Both the position numbers and the translations under genes were made by a program. This document shows, one piece after another, positions 40,236-49,756 of a stretch of 64,000 nucleotides of DNA. The notes beneath the pieces were generated by a model. That model was not told where the DNA came from. It made no database searches and was given only the letters and a program-made list of their open reading frames with translations. The DNA lies in contig CALYZQ010000001.1 in NCBI GenBank assembly GCA_945609985.1, positions 24,167 through 88,166 on the forward strand, in the 5' to 3' direction. The stretch is from an uncultured Lachnospiraceae bacterium (lineage in GTDB: Bacteria > Bacillota > Clostridia > Lachnospirales > Lachnospiraceae). Position 1 is the stretch's first letter, and each line of letters begins with the position of its first letter.

Positions 40236-40264
40236 ACTATACCACTCTAACGCAATAAAGTCAA
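40236..40264 (-). promoter_or_regulatory. Promoter of the T-box/paaK transcript
   Basis: Minus strand TTGACT - 17 bp - TATAGT. Confidence 0.8.
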
Positions 40265-40306
40265 CAAAAAATATTAATAGAACCAGACAATTTTTCATCC
40301 AACCGT

Positions 40307-42457
40307 TTACGTCTCATAATCTTCCCCTTCCGGTTCCACATCCGGGTACTCTGTGATTTCTTCCCAATAGCAGTCTGTAAAGATAGCATTTTCATCGAAA
40401 TACCAACGATTGCTCTCCTTCTCGCCAAAATTACATTCTATGAAAGAAAGCTCTACCCCATCTGCCGGCTCGTAATAACCGCCACCATTAGAACCACTCA
40501 GCCAGCAATTTCGAAACTCGTATTTTCCCTTTGCGTCCATTATATAGAAAGGTCCATCTTCGCAGTCACGGATGGTACAACTCTGCACATAGATGTTACC
40601 GCTTCCATACATTGCATCAAATCCATACATACCACATCCGTATAAGTCCATTGCAGTTAAGTAGACATTCGTAGTATTCCGAAACGAAATCACACTGGAA
40701 TCGCATGCTCCATCCTGAGTATGTCCCATAGTAAGACCATGCAGAAAAATATTGTTACAATCTTCAAAATTCAACACAGCTCCGGCTCTTGTTTCCACAA
40801 CAAGCTCCGTGACCATAGCTCCCTCCAAATCTGCAAAAATACTCAGATCCTTCACATCCTGAATTGCAACCTCTATACCGCCATCCCAGCATTCATACAA
40901 CTCAACATATGGGTGTTTTTGGTTCCATTCTTCTCCCTGCTCACTCCATATTTTCTCAATATAATCACTCAGATTATAGTATCCCGGTTTAAACATTATG
41001 GTAGCGCCCGGTTTGATCGCCTCTAAAAAGGCCTCAACATTATCCACTTCCACACAATCAGCATCCAATGTCTGTTCTTCCCCATTCAGTACAGGCATAC
41101 CATTCTTTCCAACCCTATAATCTTCGGCATCCTGCGCAAGGCTGTCAAAATTGTCTAACAACATATGATTGGGATTCAAAGGAAGTACAAACATATCGGA
41201 TGGGATATACATAGGAGCAGCATTCATCTCTCCCACTTTTGTAAACTGGCCTCCGTTTACATTATAAACCAGTAACATCATCTGTCTGTGAGAAACTTCG
41301 CTTTCCTCGCAGAACAAATACAGGTAATGATTACCATCCGCAGTTTTTACATAATAGGGATTAAAACCATAGGCGAAAACATCTTCATAATGGTAATAGC
41401 CATCAGTATCCGCGTAAAGGCCGAACGCAGAATAGAAGCGCCCGCTTCTGTCATAAGTGCCGGTAAAGTTTAGCTCCTCCGGCGTGCCATCTTCGTCCAA
41501 ATCAGTGAAAAAGGAAGCATCCAGCGGAAGTCTTACCATATATGCTTCCGGTACGTTCATATATTTCTCCACGAACAATTCCGGATGCTCCGCAAAAGAA
41601 ACCGTAGCAGTCTGTCCGCCGTTACCCGGCTCTGATATATCACCATCCCCAAAATAGAAGGTCACTCCATTGTAATCCAATGTCCAGCTGATACCATCCT
41701 CCGGAGTATTTTTGAAATAATCTGCAATGACCGCTTCCGTATAATCGTCACCTGCCCACAGGTGACTGTTCAGTTCTTTTAAAACCAGCGCAGGAATTTG
41801 CTCCATGTCCTTGATGACATCGGTAAGCTTCAACTCCTGACCGCTTTGGGTATCATAATTGCTTCCCCACATACCTCTGAAGTCATCTATAAATCCGTAA
41901 TCCGAATAAGAATCCGTCAGATAACTGGTTACCACACTATCAGCTCTTCTTACCTGTACATCCATCGTTAATATGTAGGTTTCAAAAGTGTCCGGATTCA
42001 TCTCAAACACTTCATTAGCTGTGACCAAAAGATTATCCGCCTCATCCTCCATGGCATTTTTTTGCATGGTCGCTCTTTCCGTGAAGGTCCGGTTCATATC
42101 CGGATAAGCATCTGCTCCCTCCCAAAATGTTACATTATTGAACTTGCTTATCAGCAGCATTCTTTCGTAATCGTTTATCCCTTCATACCGTGCATTACGG
42201 GTTTCAATCAGGGATAACACCTCCGGCAGCTCCTGCTTTTCCTGCGGTTCCTTCTCTTCTGTCGTTTCTGTCTCTTTTGTTTCTTCCGTCTCCGTCTTTT
42301 CCTCTGATTCTTTCTCTGACGTATTATCCACTTCAGTTTCTATTGAACTGATTTCCTTGGTGTTTTCTTCCGTCTTCATTGTCGGCTTCTTATCCCCACA
42401 CGCGGTTAAAGAGCCCATCAGGCAAATCATTATTATCGCCAAAAAAATCTTTTTCAT
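40307..42457 (-). CDS. Lipoprotein with RsiV/DUF3298-like region and C-terminal right-handed beta-helix-like region
   Basis: MKKIFLAIIMICLMGSLTACGDKK lipobox; TE/KE-rich linker; C-terminal repeated NIFLHGLTMGHTQDGACDSSVISFRNTTNVYLTAMDLYGCGMYGF pattern. Confidence 0.75.
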   Translation of the reverse strand: MKKIFLAIIMICLMGSLTACGDKKPTMKTEENTKEISSIETEVDNTSEKESEEKTETEETKETETTEEKEPQEKQELPEVLSLIETRNARYEGINDYERMLLISKFNNVTFWEGADAYPDMNRTFTERATMQKNAMEDEADNLLVTANEVFEMNPDTFETYILTMDVQVRRADSVVTSYLTDSYSDYGFIDDFRGMWGSNYDTQSGQELKLTDVIKDMEQIPALVLKELNSHLWAGDDYTEAVIADYFKNTPEDGISWTLDYNGVTFYFGDGDISEPGNGGQTATVSFAEHPELFVEKYMNVPEAYMVRLPLDASFFTDLDEDGTPEELNFTGTYDRSGRFYSAFGLYADTDGYYHYEDVFAYGFNPYYVKTADGNHYLYLFCEESEVSHRQMMLLVYNVNGGQFTKVGEMNAAPMYIPSDMFVLPLNPNHMLLDNFDSLAQDAEDYRVGKNGMPVLNGEEQTLDADCVEVDNVEAFLEAIKPGATIMFKPGYYNLSDYIEKIWSEQGEEWNQKHPYVELYECWDGGIEVAIQDVKDLSIFADLEGAMVTELVVETRAGAVLNFEDCNNIFLHGLTMGHTQDGACDSSVISFRNTTNVYLTAMDLYGCGMYGFDAMYGSGNIYVQSCTIRDCEDGPFYIMDAKGKYEFRNCWLSGSNGGGYYEPADGVELSFIECNFGEKESNRWYFDENAIFTDCYWEEITEYPDVEPEGEDYET

Positions 42458-42506
42458 CTGTATTTCTCCTCGTAAGTCAATCACCGCTGTTTTGGATGCC
42501 TTATCA

Positions 42507-43187
42507 TTACCATTCCATAAAGTCAAGTCTAATCTCGCAGGCACCGGCATCATCCGAATCACCATTAAAGTAAATACTGAAGTTACCTATATAATCGGCA
42601 TCTGTCACCACTATCTGCCATTCACAATAGTCGCCGCTATCACTCATCGGCTCGCCGAGCATCGCCTTGACATCGCTCTTTGACATACCAAATGTTACAC
42701 CAAGAAGGGAAACTCCCTGATCGGCAGGTTCGCCGGCATAGCTGACCATGGTAATCGTTTTAGCCTCCGCCTCGGTGAGAACGACGGTATCATCTCCCCC
42801 GTTGTAGTAACCCGGAATCAGTAAATAATCATCATTTTCATCCAGATAAAGGTTCAGACTAAAGGAATCCCCGGAAGCCAGTTCGTCCTCTCTGAACATT
42901 TCGTTTACAGGAACGCCTGCATTTTCCAATTCCACAAGATTGTACGGCATGAGCACTTTCTTGCCGTTCACCACGACAGCAATATCTGCACTGCTAAGCA
43001 CAAACTCCCCATCCTTGGCAACCTTGATTTCTTCAGATGCTTCCTGTGATACAAGAGTTTTTTCAGTTTCACTGCTTTGTGTGGGGGATGTTTCACCCGG
43101 GTCTGTATTTGGAGATTCACCACCTCCGCAAGCCGCTAAGGGAAGCAGCATAACAGCCATAACAATCATTGCCAACTTTTTTCTCAT
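42507..43187 (-). CDS. Putative lipoprotein, uncharacterised
   Basis: MRKKLAMIVMAVMLLPLAACGGGES lipobox; 226 aa. Confidence 0.75.
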   Translation of the reverse strand: MRKKLAMIVMAVMLLPLAACGGGESPNTDPGETSPTQSSETEKTLVSQEASEEIKVAKDGEFVLSSADIAVVVNGKKVLMPYNLVELENAGVPVNEMFREDELASGDSFSLNLYLDENDDYLLIPGYYNGGDDTVVLTEAEAKTITMVSYAGEPADQGVSLLGVTFGMSKSDVKAMLGEPMSDSGDYCEWQIVVTDADYIGNFSIYFNGDSDDAGACEIRLDFMEW

Positions 43188-43303
43188 TGTAATTACCTCT
43201 TTTCATTATATTTTATGTTGTATTATGTAAATCCCAGAAAGCGCCGTAGTCCATCCATTTTCGCAAACTCGTCCCAGGACTGTTTCAGCACTCGTTAGGA
43301 ATC

Positions 43304-43954
43304 TCATCCGTACTCCTTAAAATGATAACCTTTTTTCATCTTCGCCTTTTCAAGAAAATCTTTCAGTTTAGTGTTCTTACTTATTTTTTCATAACAGTTC
43401 CCCCAGCACATATCCGCAATATCCTCCGCTGTATGTGTAAGATAAAAATCCTCCGGAATGCTTATACTGACTTCCCCTCCGCCCGTGCTACCTGCCGAGC
43501 TGCCCTGGCAACGACTATCCTGATGTATACATGGTTGCGCACTTAGGGAAAATTTTATGGTAATAATATCAACACCCCCGTCAAAATAATCTCCGACACA
43601 TGCAATTTCCAAATCCGAATGTAAAAATTCCAGTTCATATTTTTTCGCAAATTTTTCAGCATAGCTGTCAAAGGCACCTCGGATTAACACCTTGTTCTTT
43701 TGCAAAATCTCAAGTGTAACATCCGTTACTCCAATATAAGTAACCGTATCCGGGATTATTATCTCTTTTAAACCGTCAAATATATCAAAAAAACCTTCTT
43801 CCACACTTGTAACATCGGAATACAGATAAAAGGATATCTTCTTATCAACAAAATCCTCTTTTTTGTAACCTTCACGATCTTTGACACAAAGTTCCCCTTC
43901 ACCGTATGCACTATATCCCTCATAAAAACCATAACAGGATTTACTTACTAACAT
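43304..43954 (-). CDS. Uncharacterised protein
   Basis: 216-aa ORF with protein-like composition; one LRR-like stretch (GLKEIIIPDTVTYIG). No clear family. Confidence 0.5.
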   Translation of the reverse strand: MLVSKSCYGFYEGYSAYGEGELCVKDREGYKKEDFVDKKISFYLYSDVTSVEEGFFDIFDGLKEIIIPDTVTYIGVTDVTLEILQKNKVLIRGAFDSYAEKFAKKYELEFLHSDLEIACVGDYFDGGVDIITIKFSLSAQPCIHQDSRCQGSSAGSTGGGEVSISIPEDFYLTHTAEDIADMCWGNCYEKISKNTKLKDFLEKAKMKKGYHFKEYG

Positions 43955-44061
43955 GATTTACTCCTTCCCTACCGTCGGATAATCATTGTATTTCTACGAT
44001 ATCCTATCACTTCATCATCTTCTTCACCCCACCCAAAAGAGTCAAATAGGGTGGGAAAATA

Positions 44062-44110
44062 CAAAAAAGCCCATAATCCGTCATATTTCTATAACTGATT
44101 ATGGGCTTAT
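44062..44110 (-). terminator. Intrinsic terminator of pyrF
   Basis: Minus strand AGCCCATAATCAGTTATAGAAATATGACGGATTATGGGCTTTTTT. Confidence 0.85.
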
Positions 44111-44135
44111 GCACATATTACAATATTATAATCTT

Positions 44136-45068
44136 TTACGCCCTTCCAAGCGCTCCTGCAATATCCTCTCTCATATCAATTACCGCTGCTCTGGAGGCCT
44201 CCGCGTAGTTGGCAGCGCCAAACTTTGCATACTTCTCCTGCTGATGGGCTGCGATGATACCGCGGGAGGAGTTAATGATTGCTCCCAATCCATCTTCGTT
44301 GAAGAAGTGTACCAAATCTGCTCCCTTGCCTCCCTGTGCACCGTAGCCGGGTACCAGGATGAAGGTGTTGGGCATCAGCTTGCGGAGAATTTTACCCTGC
44401 TCAGGGTAAGTTGCTCCCACAACCGCTCCCACATAGCTGTAGCTTCCGCTTTCAGGCATGCATGCAGCACCCCACTCAGCCACCTTCTCGCCCATCCACT
44501 CGTAGAGAGGTCTTCCGTCGATGATTCTATCCTGAAACTCGCCGCTGCTGGGGTTAGAGGTCTTTACCAGTACAAAGATACCCTTGCTCTCTTCCTTACA
44601 AACCTTGGTAAAGGGATTGATACCGTCGGAGCCAAGGTAGGGATTCACCGTAGCGAAATCCTCGTCAAAACCGTAGAAAGCGTTATTTCCTACTTGCACC
44701 TTGCCAAGATGGCCTACAGCGTATGCCTCGGAGGTAGAACCGATATCTCCGCGCTTCACATCACCGATTACCACCAAATCCTTTGCCTTACAGTAATCTA
44801 CAGTCTTCTTAAAGGCAATCAGACCGGGTATGCCAAACTGCTCATACATTGCAATCTGGGGTTTTACCGCAGGAACCAAATCATAGATGGCATCCACAAT
44901 TCCCTTGTTGTACTGCCAGATAGCCTCTGCCGCACCCTCTAAGGTCTCGCCAAACTCATCAAATGCCGCCTTCTTAATCTGCTCCGGTACAAACTTCATC
45001 ATAGGGTCAAGGCCTACTACGATGGGAGCATTGGTTTTCTGAATCTTTTCAATCAGTTTGTTAATCAT
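44136..45068 (-). CDS. pyrF: Orotidine 5'-phosphate decarboxylase
   Basis: MINKLIEKIQKTNAPIVVGLDPMMKFVPEQI...VVIGDVKRGDIGSTSEAYAVGHLG...LVPGYGAQGGKGADL. Confidence 0.95.
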   Translation of the reverse strand: MINKLIEKIQKTNAPIVVGLDPMMKFVPEQIKKAAFDEFGETLEGAAEAIWQYNKGIVDAIYDLVPAVKPQIAMYEQFGIPGLIAFKKTVDYCKAKDLVVIGDVKRGDIGSTSEAYAVGHLGKVQVGNNAFYGFDEDFATVNPYLGSDGINPFTKVCKEESKGIFVLVKTSNPSSGEFQDRIIDGRPLYEWMGEKVAEWGAACMPESGSYSYVGAVVGATYPEQGKILRKLMPNTFILVPGYGAQGGKGADLVHFFNEDGLGAIINSSRGIIAAHQQEKYAKFGAANYAEASRAAVIDMREDIAGALGRA

Positions 45069-45162
45069 ACGGTTCTCCATTCCGAAGTGCGTGATTCACC
45101 TCTATATATTTTTGCATGCGTAAGGCGTTGTCACAAACAACAACGCCTTTTATTTCTTGCTA

Positions 45163-47556
45163 TTATACCAAAACCTCTGTCAGTTGGTCAACATATTTCT
45201 TGATGTTTGAAGCATTCACGTACTTCTTGGAACTTCCATCCTCTACCACTACAAGAGTAGGTGCCTGCATCACACCGAAGCGTGTTGCCAATTCCATATT
45301 TTCTTCCGCATCAATTACCACATAATCTACATCCTGCAGATATTCCTTTGCCAGCTTGCAGTTGGGACAGGTTTTGGTGGTAAACAGGTACTTGATATTG
45401 TCAGTACTCTCTTCGCCTTCCTGTACATTCTCTTTTATGTCGGACAAGGTTACGGAAGCATCCACGGGGCGCTTCAACACAGAATGCTCTACATCATACT
45501 CTGTACGGTTGGTGTACTCCTGAAGCTTACCGTCGTTCCAATTCTGAACAGGACGATAGTAGCCTGTGATACGGCTGTAAACCTCAGTCCTTGCACCACA
45601 GTGAGGACATTCCTTCACCTCACCTGCCAAATAACCGTGCTCCTTACAGATAGAATAGGTAGGAGACATGGTGTAGTAGGGCAGTTTATAGTTTTCTGCA
45701 ATTTTACGTACTAATGACGCTGCCGCTTTCCAATCGGGAAGCTTTTCGCCCAAGAATGCGTGGAATACAGTACCTGATGTATAAAGTGTCTGCAATTCGT
45801 CCTGAATATCCAGAGCATCAAATATATCTGTGGTATAATCTACAGGCAGATGTGAGGAGTTGGTGTAGTATGGTACATCTCCCACCTTTCCTGCTGTTTT
45901 AATCATAGGGAATTTCTTTCTGTCATGCTTAGCAAGACGGTATGTGGTACTCTCTGCAGGAGTAGCCTCCAGATTGTATAAGTCACCGTACTGCTCCTGA
46001 TAATCGGAAAGTCTCTCACGCATATGGTTCAATACTTCTTTTGTAAACTCCTGTGTGCGCTCATCCGTCATGTCTGCGCGCAGCCAGTTTGCATTCAGCC
46101 CCACTTCATTCATTCCAATCAGTCCGATAGTGGAGAAATGATTGTCAAAGGAGCCTAAGTATCTCTTGGTATAAGGGTACAGTCCCTCCTCCAAAAGCTT
46201 GGAAATAACGCCTCTCTTAATCTTAAGGGAACGTGCTGCCAAATCCATCATACGGTTCAGTCTGGCATAAAACTCATCCTTATTGGCAGACATATAGGCA
46301 ATACGGGGCATATTGATGGTAACAACGCCCACACTTCCGGTACTCTCTCCGGAACCAAAGAAACCACCTGTCTTCTTGCGAAGTTCTCTTAAGTCCAGTC
46401 TCAGACGGCAGCACATACTGCGCACGTCACTGGGTTCCATATCAGAGTTAATATAATTAGAGAAATAAGGTGTACCATACTTTGCTGTCATCTCAAATAA
46501 CAAACGGTTATTCTCTGTATCGGACCAGTCAAAATCACTGGTAATGGAGTAGGTAGGAATCGGATACTGGAAGCCTCTACCGTTGGAATCACCCTCGATC
46601 ATGGTCTCAATAAATGCCTTGTTGACCATGTCCATCTCTTTCTTACAATCCTTGTATTTGAAATCCATCTCCTTGCCACCCACGATTGCAGGAAGCTCAG
46701 CCAAATCGTTAGGCACGGTCCAATCCAAGGTAATATTGGAGAAGGGAGCCTGGGTCCCCCAACGGCTGGGAGTATTTACACCATAGATAAATGCCTCAAT
46801 ACACTTCTTTACTTCACCATAGCTTAAGTTATCTACCTTTACAAAGGGAGCAAGGTAAGTATCAAAGGAAGAAAATGCCTGTGCACCCGCCCACTCATTC
46901 TGCATGATGCCAAGGAAGTTAACCATCTGGTTGCACAGAACGGATAAATGTCTTGCAGGCGCGGAAGTAATCTTACCCGTAATACCGCCAAGTCCTTCTG
47001 TAATCAGCTGTTTCAAAGACCAGCCTGCGCAGTAACCTGTAAGCATTGACAAATCATGAATATGAATGTCCGCATTTCTGTGCGCCTCGGCAATTTCCTC
47101 ATCATAAATCTCAGATAACCAGTAGTTTGCGGTAACAGCACCGGAGTTACTCAAAATCAAACCACCCACGGAATAGGTTACGGTAGAATTCTCTTTTACA
47201 CGCCAGTCCTCTACCTTCACATAGCTGTTTACCACATCCTTATAATCCAAAATGGTGGACTTCATGGTACGCATCTTTTCTCTCTGCTTACGATACAGAA
47301 TGTATGCCTTTGCCACCTCTTCATAGCCTGCCTGTCCCAAAACACGCTCCACGCTGTCCTGAATATCCTCAACATGAACAGACCCTTCGGAAACCTTGGG
47401 CTGAAAATCTGCAGTTACACGAAGTGCCAACAAATCCACGATGTCATTATTGTAATTCATCTCCGTAGCAGTAAATGCCTTCATAATGGCATCGTTGATT
47501 TTAGTCAGTGTGAAATCTGCTTTTGCACCATCTCTTTTGATTACCTGAAACATCAT
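45163..47556 (-). CDS. nrdD: Anaerobic ribonucleoside-triphosphate reductase with C-terminal thioredoxin/glutaredoxin-like domain
   Basis: ATP-cone N-term MMFQVIKRDGAKADFTLTKINDAI; HIHDLSMLTGYCAGWSLKQLI; zinc motif CKEHGYLAGEVKECPHCG; C-terminal YLFTTKTCPNCKLAKEYLQDVDYVVIDAEENMELATRFGVMQAPTLVVV. Confidence 0.95.
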   Translation of the reverse strand: MMFQVIKRDGAKADFTLTKINDAIMKAFTATEMNYNNDIVDLLALRVTADFQPKVSEGSVHVEDIQDSVERVLGQAGYEEVAKAYILYRKQREKMRTMKSTILDYKDVVNSYVKVEDWRVKENSTVTYSVGGLILSNSGAVTANYWLSEIYDEEIAEAHRNADIHIHDLSMLTGYCAGWSLKQLITEGLGGITGKITSAPARHLSVLCNQMVNFLGIMQNEWAGAQAFSSFDTYLAPFVKVDNLSYGEVKKCIEAFIYGVNTPSRWGTQAPFSNITLDWTVPNDLAELPAIVGGKEMDFKYKDCKKEMDMVNKAFIETMIEGDSNGRGFQYPIPTYSITSDFDWSDTENNRLLFEMTAKYGTPYFSNYINSDMEPSDVRSMCCRLRLDLRELRKKTGGFFGSGESTGSVGVVTINMPRIAYMSANKDEFYARLNRMMDLAARSLKIKRGVISKLLEEGLYPYTKRYLGSFDNHFSTIGLIGMNEVGLNANWLRADMTDERTQEFTKEVLNHMRERLSDYQEQYGDLYNLEATPAESTTYRLAKHDRKKFPMIKTAGKVGDVPYYTNSSHLPVDYTTDIFDALDIQDELQTLYTSGTVFHAFLGEKLPDWKAAASLVRKIAENYKLPYYTMSPTYSICKEHGYLAGEVKECPHCGARTEVYSRITGYYRPVQNWNDGKLQEYTNRTEYDVEHSVLKRPVDASVTLSDIKENVQEGEESTDNIKYLFTTKTCPNCKLAKEYLQDVDYVVIDAEENMELATRFGVMQAPTLVVVEDGSSKKYVNASNIKKYVDQLTEVLV

Positions 47557-47603
47557 ATACCTCCGACATAAGTTCTTTTGTATGCGTCTTGCGCTCTGTA
47601 AAT

Positions 47604-47633
47604 CATTGTAGCACTTTATATGGTAAAAGTCAA
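47604..47633 (-). promoter_or_regulatory. nrdD promoter
   Basis: Minus strand TTGACT - 18 bp - TACAAT (one base of spacer uncertainty by eye). Confidence 0.75.
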
Positions 47634-47640
47634 CGAGAAG

Positions 47641-47687
47641 ACACAAGATATTGTGGTTATTTTATTTATAACCATCAGATATTGTGT
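47641..47687 (-). promoter_or_regulatory. Tandem NrdR-box-like sites upstream of nrdD
   Basis: acacAAGATATTGTGg (47641-47656) and catcAGATATTGTGtg: the shared AGATATTGTG starts at 47646 and 47677, a 31-bp offset. Confidence 0.75.
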
Positions 47688-47743
47688 GTGTATGTGAGAT
47701 TTTTTAAACAGATTGCACAATAGGAATAATTTGGAAACGCTAT

Positions 47744-47793
47744 AAAAAGAGCGGTTGTATTTTAGTTTCTCTAAAATACAACCGCTCTTTTTT
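47744..47793. terminator. Perfect 22-bp inverted repeat, bidirectional terminator-like
   Basis: AAAAAGAGCGGTTGTATTTTAG-TTTCT-CTAAAATACAACCGCTCTTTTTT. Confidence 0.85.
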
Positions 47794-47890
47794 ACATATT
47801 TTATGACATTTCTGAAATTCTATTTCTTATAGCGTGAAATCCGCTAAAATATAGCTAGTAATTACTACAATCAGGGAAAGGACGGATAGC

Positions 47891-48235
47891 ATGAATATCG
47901 GTGAAACAATTACCAGACTGCGTTTTGAAAAAGGCATTTATCAAAAAGAACTGGCTTCCTATCTAAATCTTTCCGTGGGAACCATCTCTAATTACGAACA
48001 GGGTATTCATTACCCTGATTTGAATACCCTGTGCAAAATAGCTGATTTTTTCGGTGTTACCACTGACTACCTGTTAGGCCGTACTTCTCACCGCTATGCG
48101 CCGGAGACCCTAAACCTTTCACTGACAGATACCTACACTGTATCAGACATGGTGAATACCACGCTTGAATTATCTCCGCAGAATGTAAATTCCATCATTT
48201 CTTATCTGCAATATTTAAGAAACAGTGAACTCTGA
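47891..48235 (+). CDS. XRE-family transcriptional regulator
   Basis: MNIGETITRLRFEKGIYQKELASYLNLSVGTISNYEQGIHYPDLNTLCKIADFFGVTTDYLLGRTSHR. Confidence 0.93.
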   Translation: MNIGETITRLRFEKGIYQKELASYLNLSVGTISNYEQGIHYPDLNTLCKIADFFGVTTDYLLGRTSHRYAPETLNLSLTDTYTVSDMVNTTLELSPQNVNSIISYLQYLRNSEL

Positions 48236-49279
48236 TTATCTGGTTGACAAGAACTGTCGCTCTCTTTTGGCAGTCTCATCATCCGGATAATTTTTTATGT
48301 ATTGCTCCAAAAGTCGTAATGCTTCTTTATATTCTGAAAGATACTCATATGCTACAATTTCATTAAAAGACAAACTCTGCAATACCTCGTTATCCGTTAA
48401 AAGCTTACCTTTTTGAAATGCCTCCAATGCCTTAGCATAATCTTTCTTCTTCATTTCACACAGTCCCAGCTGATTATACACCGAAGCATTCTCACCATAT
48501 TTGTTGAGATAACCATTGTAAACACTTGCCGCATAATTGTAATCACCGGTGGCTTCATACGCTTTACCCAGATACAGATAGCTTTCAGCACCGCCTTTGT
48601 CCTTTGCTTCTTCCAAAGCAAGATACGCCTGCTGATATTCACCGAGATAATAATACATCCGCCCCACATTATATGCTGTCATATGTTTGTCTTTGCGTTC
48701 CAGCGCCTGCTGCAGATATTTTTTGCCGTCATCCCCCATACCGAAATGCTCCATGCACTCATAAATCTCAATAATTCTGTCATAATTTGCAGGCTCCATT
48801 GATATGGTCTTGTCAAAGTCTTCTTTCGCTCCGGAATAATCCATTAGCTCCATTCGCACATTTCCTCTTAAAAAATATGCATCCTTCTCTTCCGGCCGCA
48901 ACGCCAAAATAGCATTATAACAACTAAGCGCTTCCGCATACTGACCATTTTTGCTGTATGCTGCCGCCAGATAAAAATTCAGGTCAAAATCCATATCGGA
49001 AATCAAACCGTTACTGCCGGACAACGATTCATTAAAGCAGGCTATCGCCTGTTCATAATCCGTAAGTCCCATGTAGGCAATCCCTTTTCCTCTTGCAATC
49101 AGGCGCTCATCCTCCGAAAGAGCCTGCGCCTCTTCAAACAGCAAAAGAGCCCCCTCATAATCGAGAGCGGTGATTGCCGCCATGCCCTCTGAAATTTTCG
49201 CTTTGCCGTCCCCGCAGCCGGTCAGACACAAAATAGTCCCACATGCCGCCAGAATCAGCTTTATCCGGCCATACTTCAT
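48236..49279 (-). CDS. TPR-repeat lipoprotein
   Basis: LILAACGTILCLTGCGDG lipobox; repeated TPR patterns (DYEQAIACFNESL; QYAEALSCYNAILALRPEEKDAYFLRGNVRMELMDYSGAKEDFDKTISMEPAN). Confidence 0.88.
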   Translation of the reverse strand: MKYGRIKLILAACGTILCLTGCGDGKAKISEGMAAITALDYEGALLLFEEAQALSEDERLIARGKGIAYMGLTDYEQAIACFNESLSGSNGLISDMDFDLNFYLAAAYSKNGQYAEALSCYNAILALRPEEKDAYFLRGNVRMELMDYSGAKEDFDKTISMEPANYDRIIEIYECMEHFGMGDDGKKYLQQALERKDKHMTAYNVGRMYYYLGEYQQAYLALEEAKDKGGAESYLYLGKAYEATGDYNYAASVYNGYLNKYGENASVYNQLGLCEMKKKDYAKALEAFQKGKLLTDNEVLQSLSFNEIVAYEYLSEYKEALRLLEQYIKNYPDDETAKRERQFLSTR

Positions 49280-49312
49280 CCTGGTCATCCTTCCGTAATA
49301 ACTACTTTTTCC

Positions 49313-49756
49313 TTACTCAGCAAGTTCAGAGGTACAGTGTGCACATCTTGTAGCATCAATTGCAATTTCACTCTTACAGAAAGGACAAATCTTGGTCGTA
49401 GGTGCCGGTGCAGGCTCGTCCTCCTTTTTCTTGCGGGAGGTCTTATCGTTCAACATATTGATAAACTTCACCAGGCAGAAGATGACAAATGCTGTAATGA
49501 TAAAATTAATTACTGCAGTAATAAAATTACCGTACATCAGCATGGGAGCTTCTTCACCTTCTCCCATCTTAAGTACCAGATTGCTGAAATCGGTTCCTCC
49601 GAACAATCCCAATACAGGTGTCAGGATGTCCTTATTAAGGGAAGTCACAATAGCGGTAAATGCACCGCCGACAATAACACCGACTGCCATATCCATTACG
49701 TTTCCACGCATAATAAATTTCTTAAATTCTCCAAAAAAACCTTTTCCTTTGCTCAT
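49313..49756 (-). CDS. mscL: Large-conductance mechanosensitive channel MscL with C-terminal zinc ribbon
   Basis: [45 protein letters not shown]-terminal [22 protein letters not shown]. Confidence 0.95.
   Translation of the reverse strand: MSKGKGFFGEFKKFIMRGNVMDMAVGVIVGGAFTAIVTSLNKDILTPVLGLFGGTDFSNLVLKMGEGEEAPMLMYGNFITAVINFIITAFVIFCLVKFINMLNDKTSRKKKEDEPAPAPTTKICPFCKSEIAIDATRCAHCTSELAE

Noticed and set aside
42357-42683. 108-aa plus-strand ORF
   Set aside because: Antisense across two lipoprotein genes; no RBS or family signature.
43986-44942. 318-aa plus-strand ORF
   Set aside because: Antisense to pyrF and its terminator; long open frame results from codon bias of the opposite strand.
45112-45155. 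AAGGCGTTGT hairpin as nrdD terminator
   Set aside because: The T-run is on the plus strand, opposite to nrdD, so it cannot be confidently assigned as the nrdD terminator.
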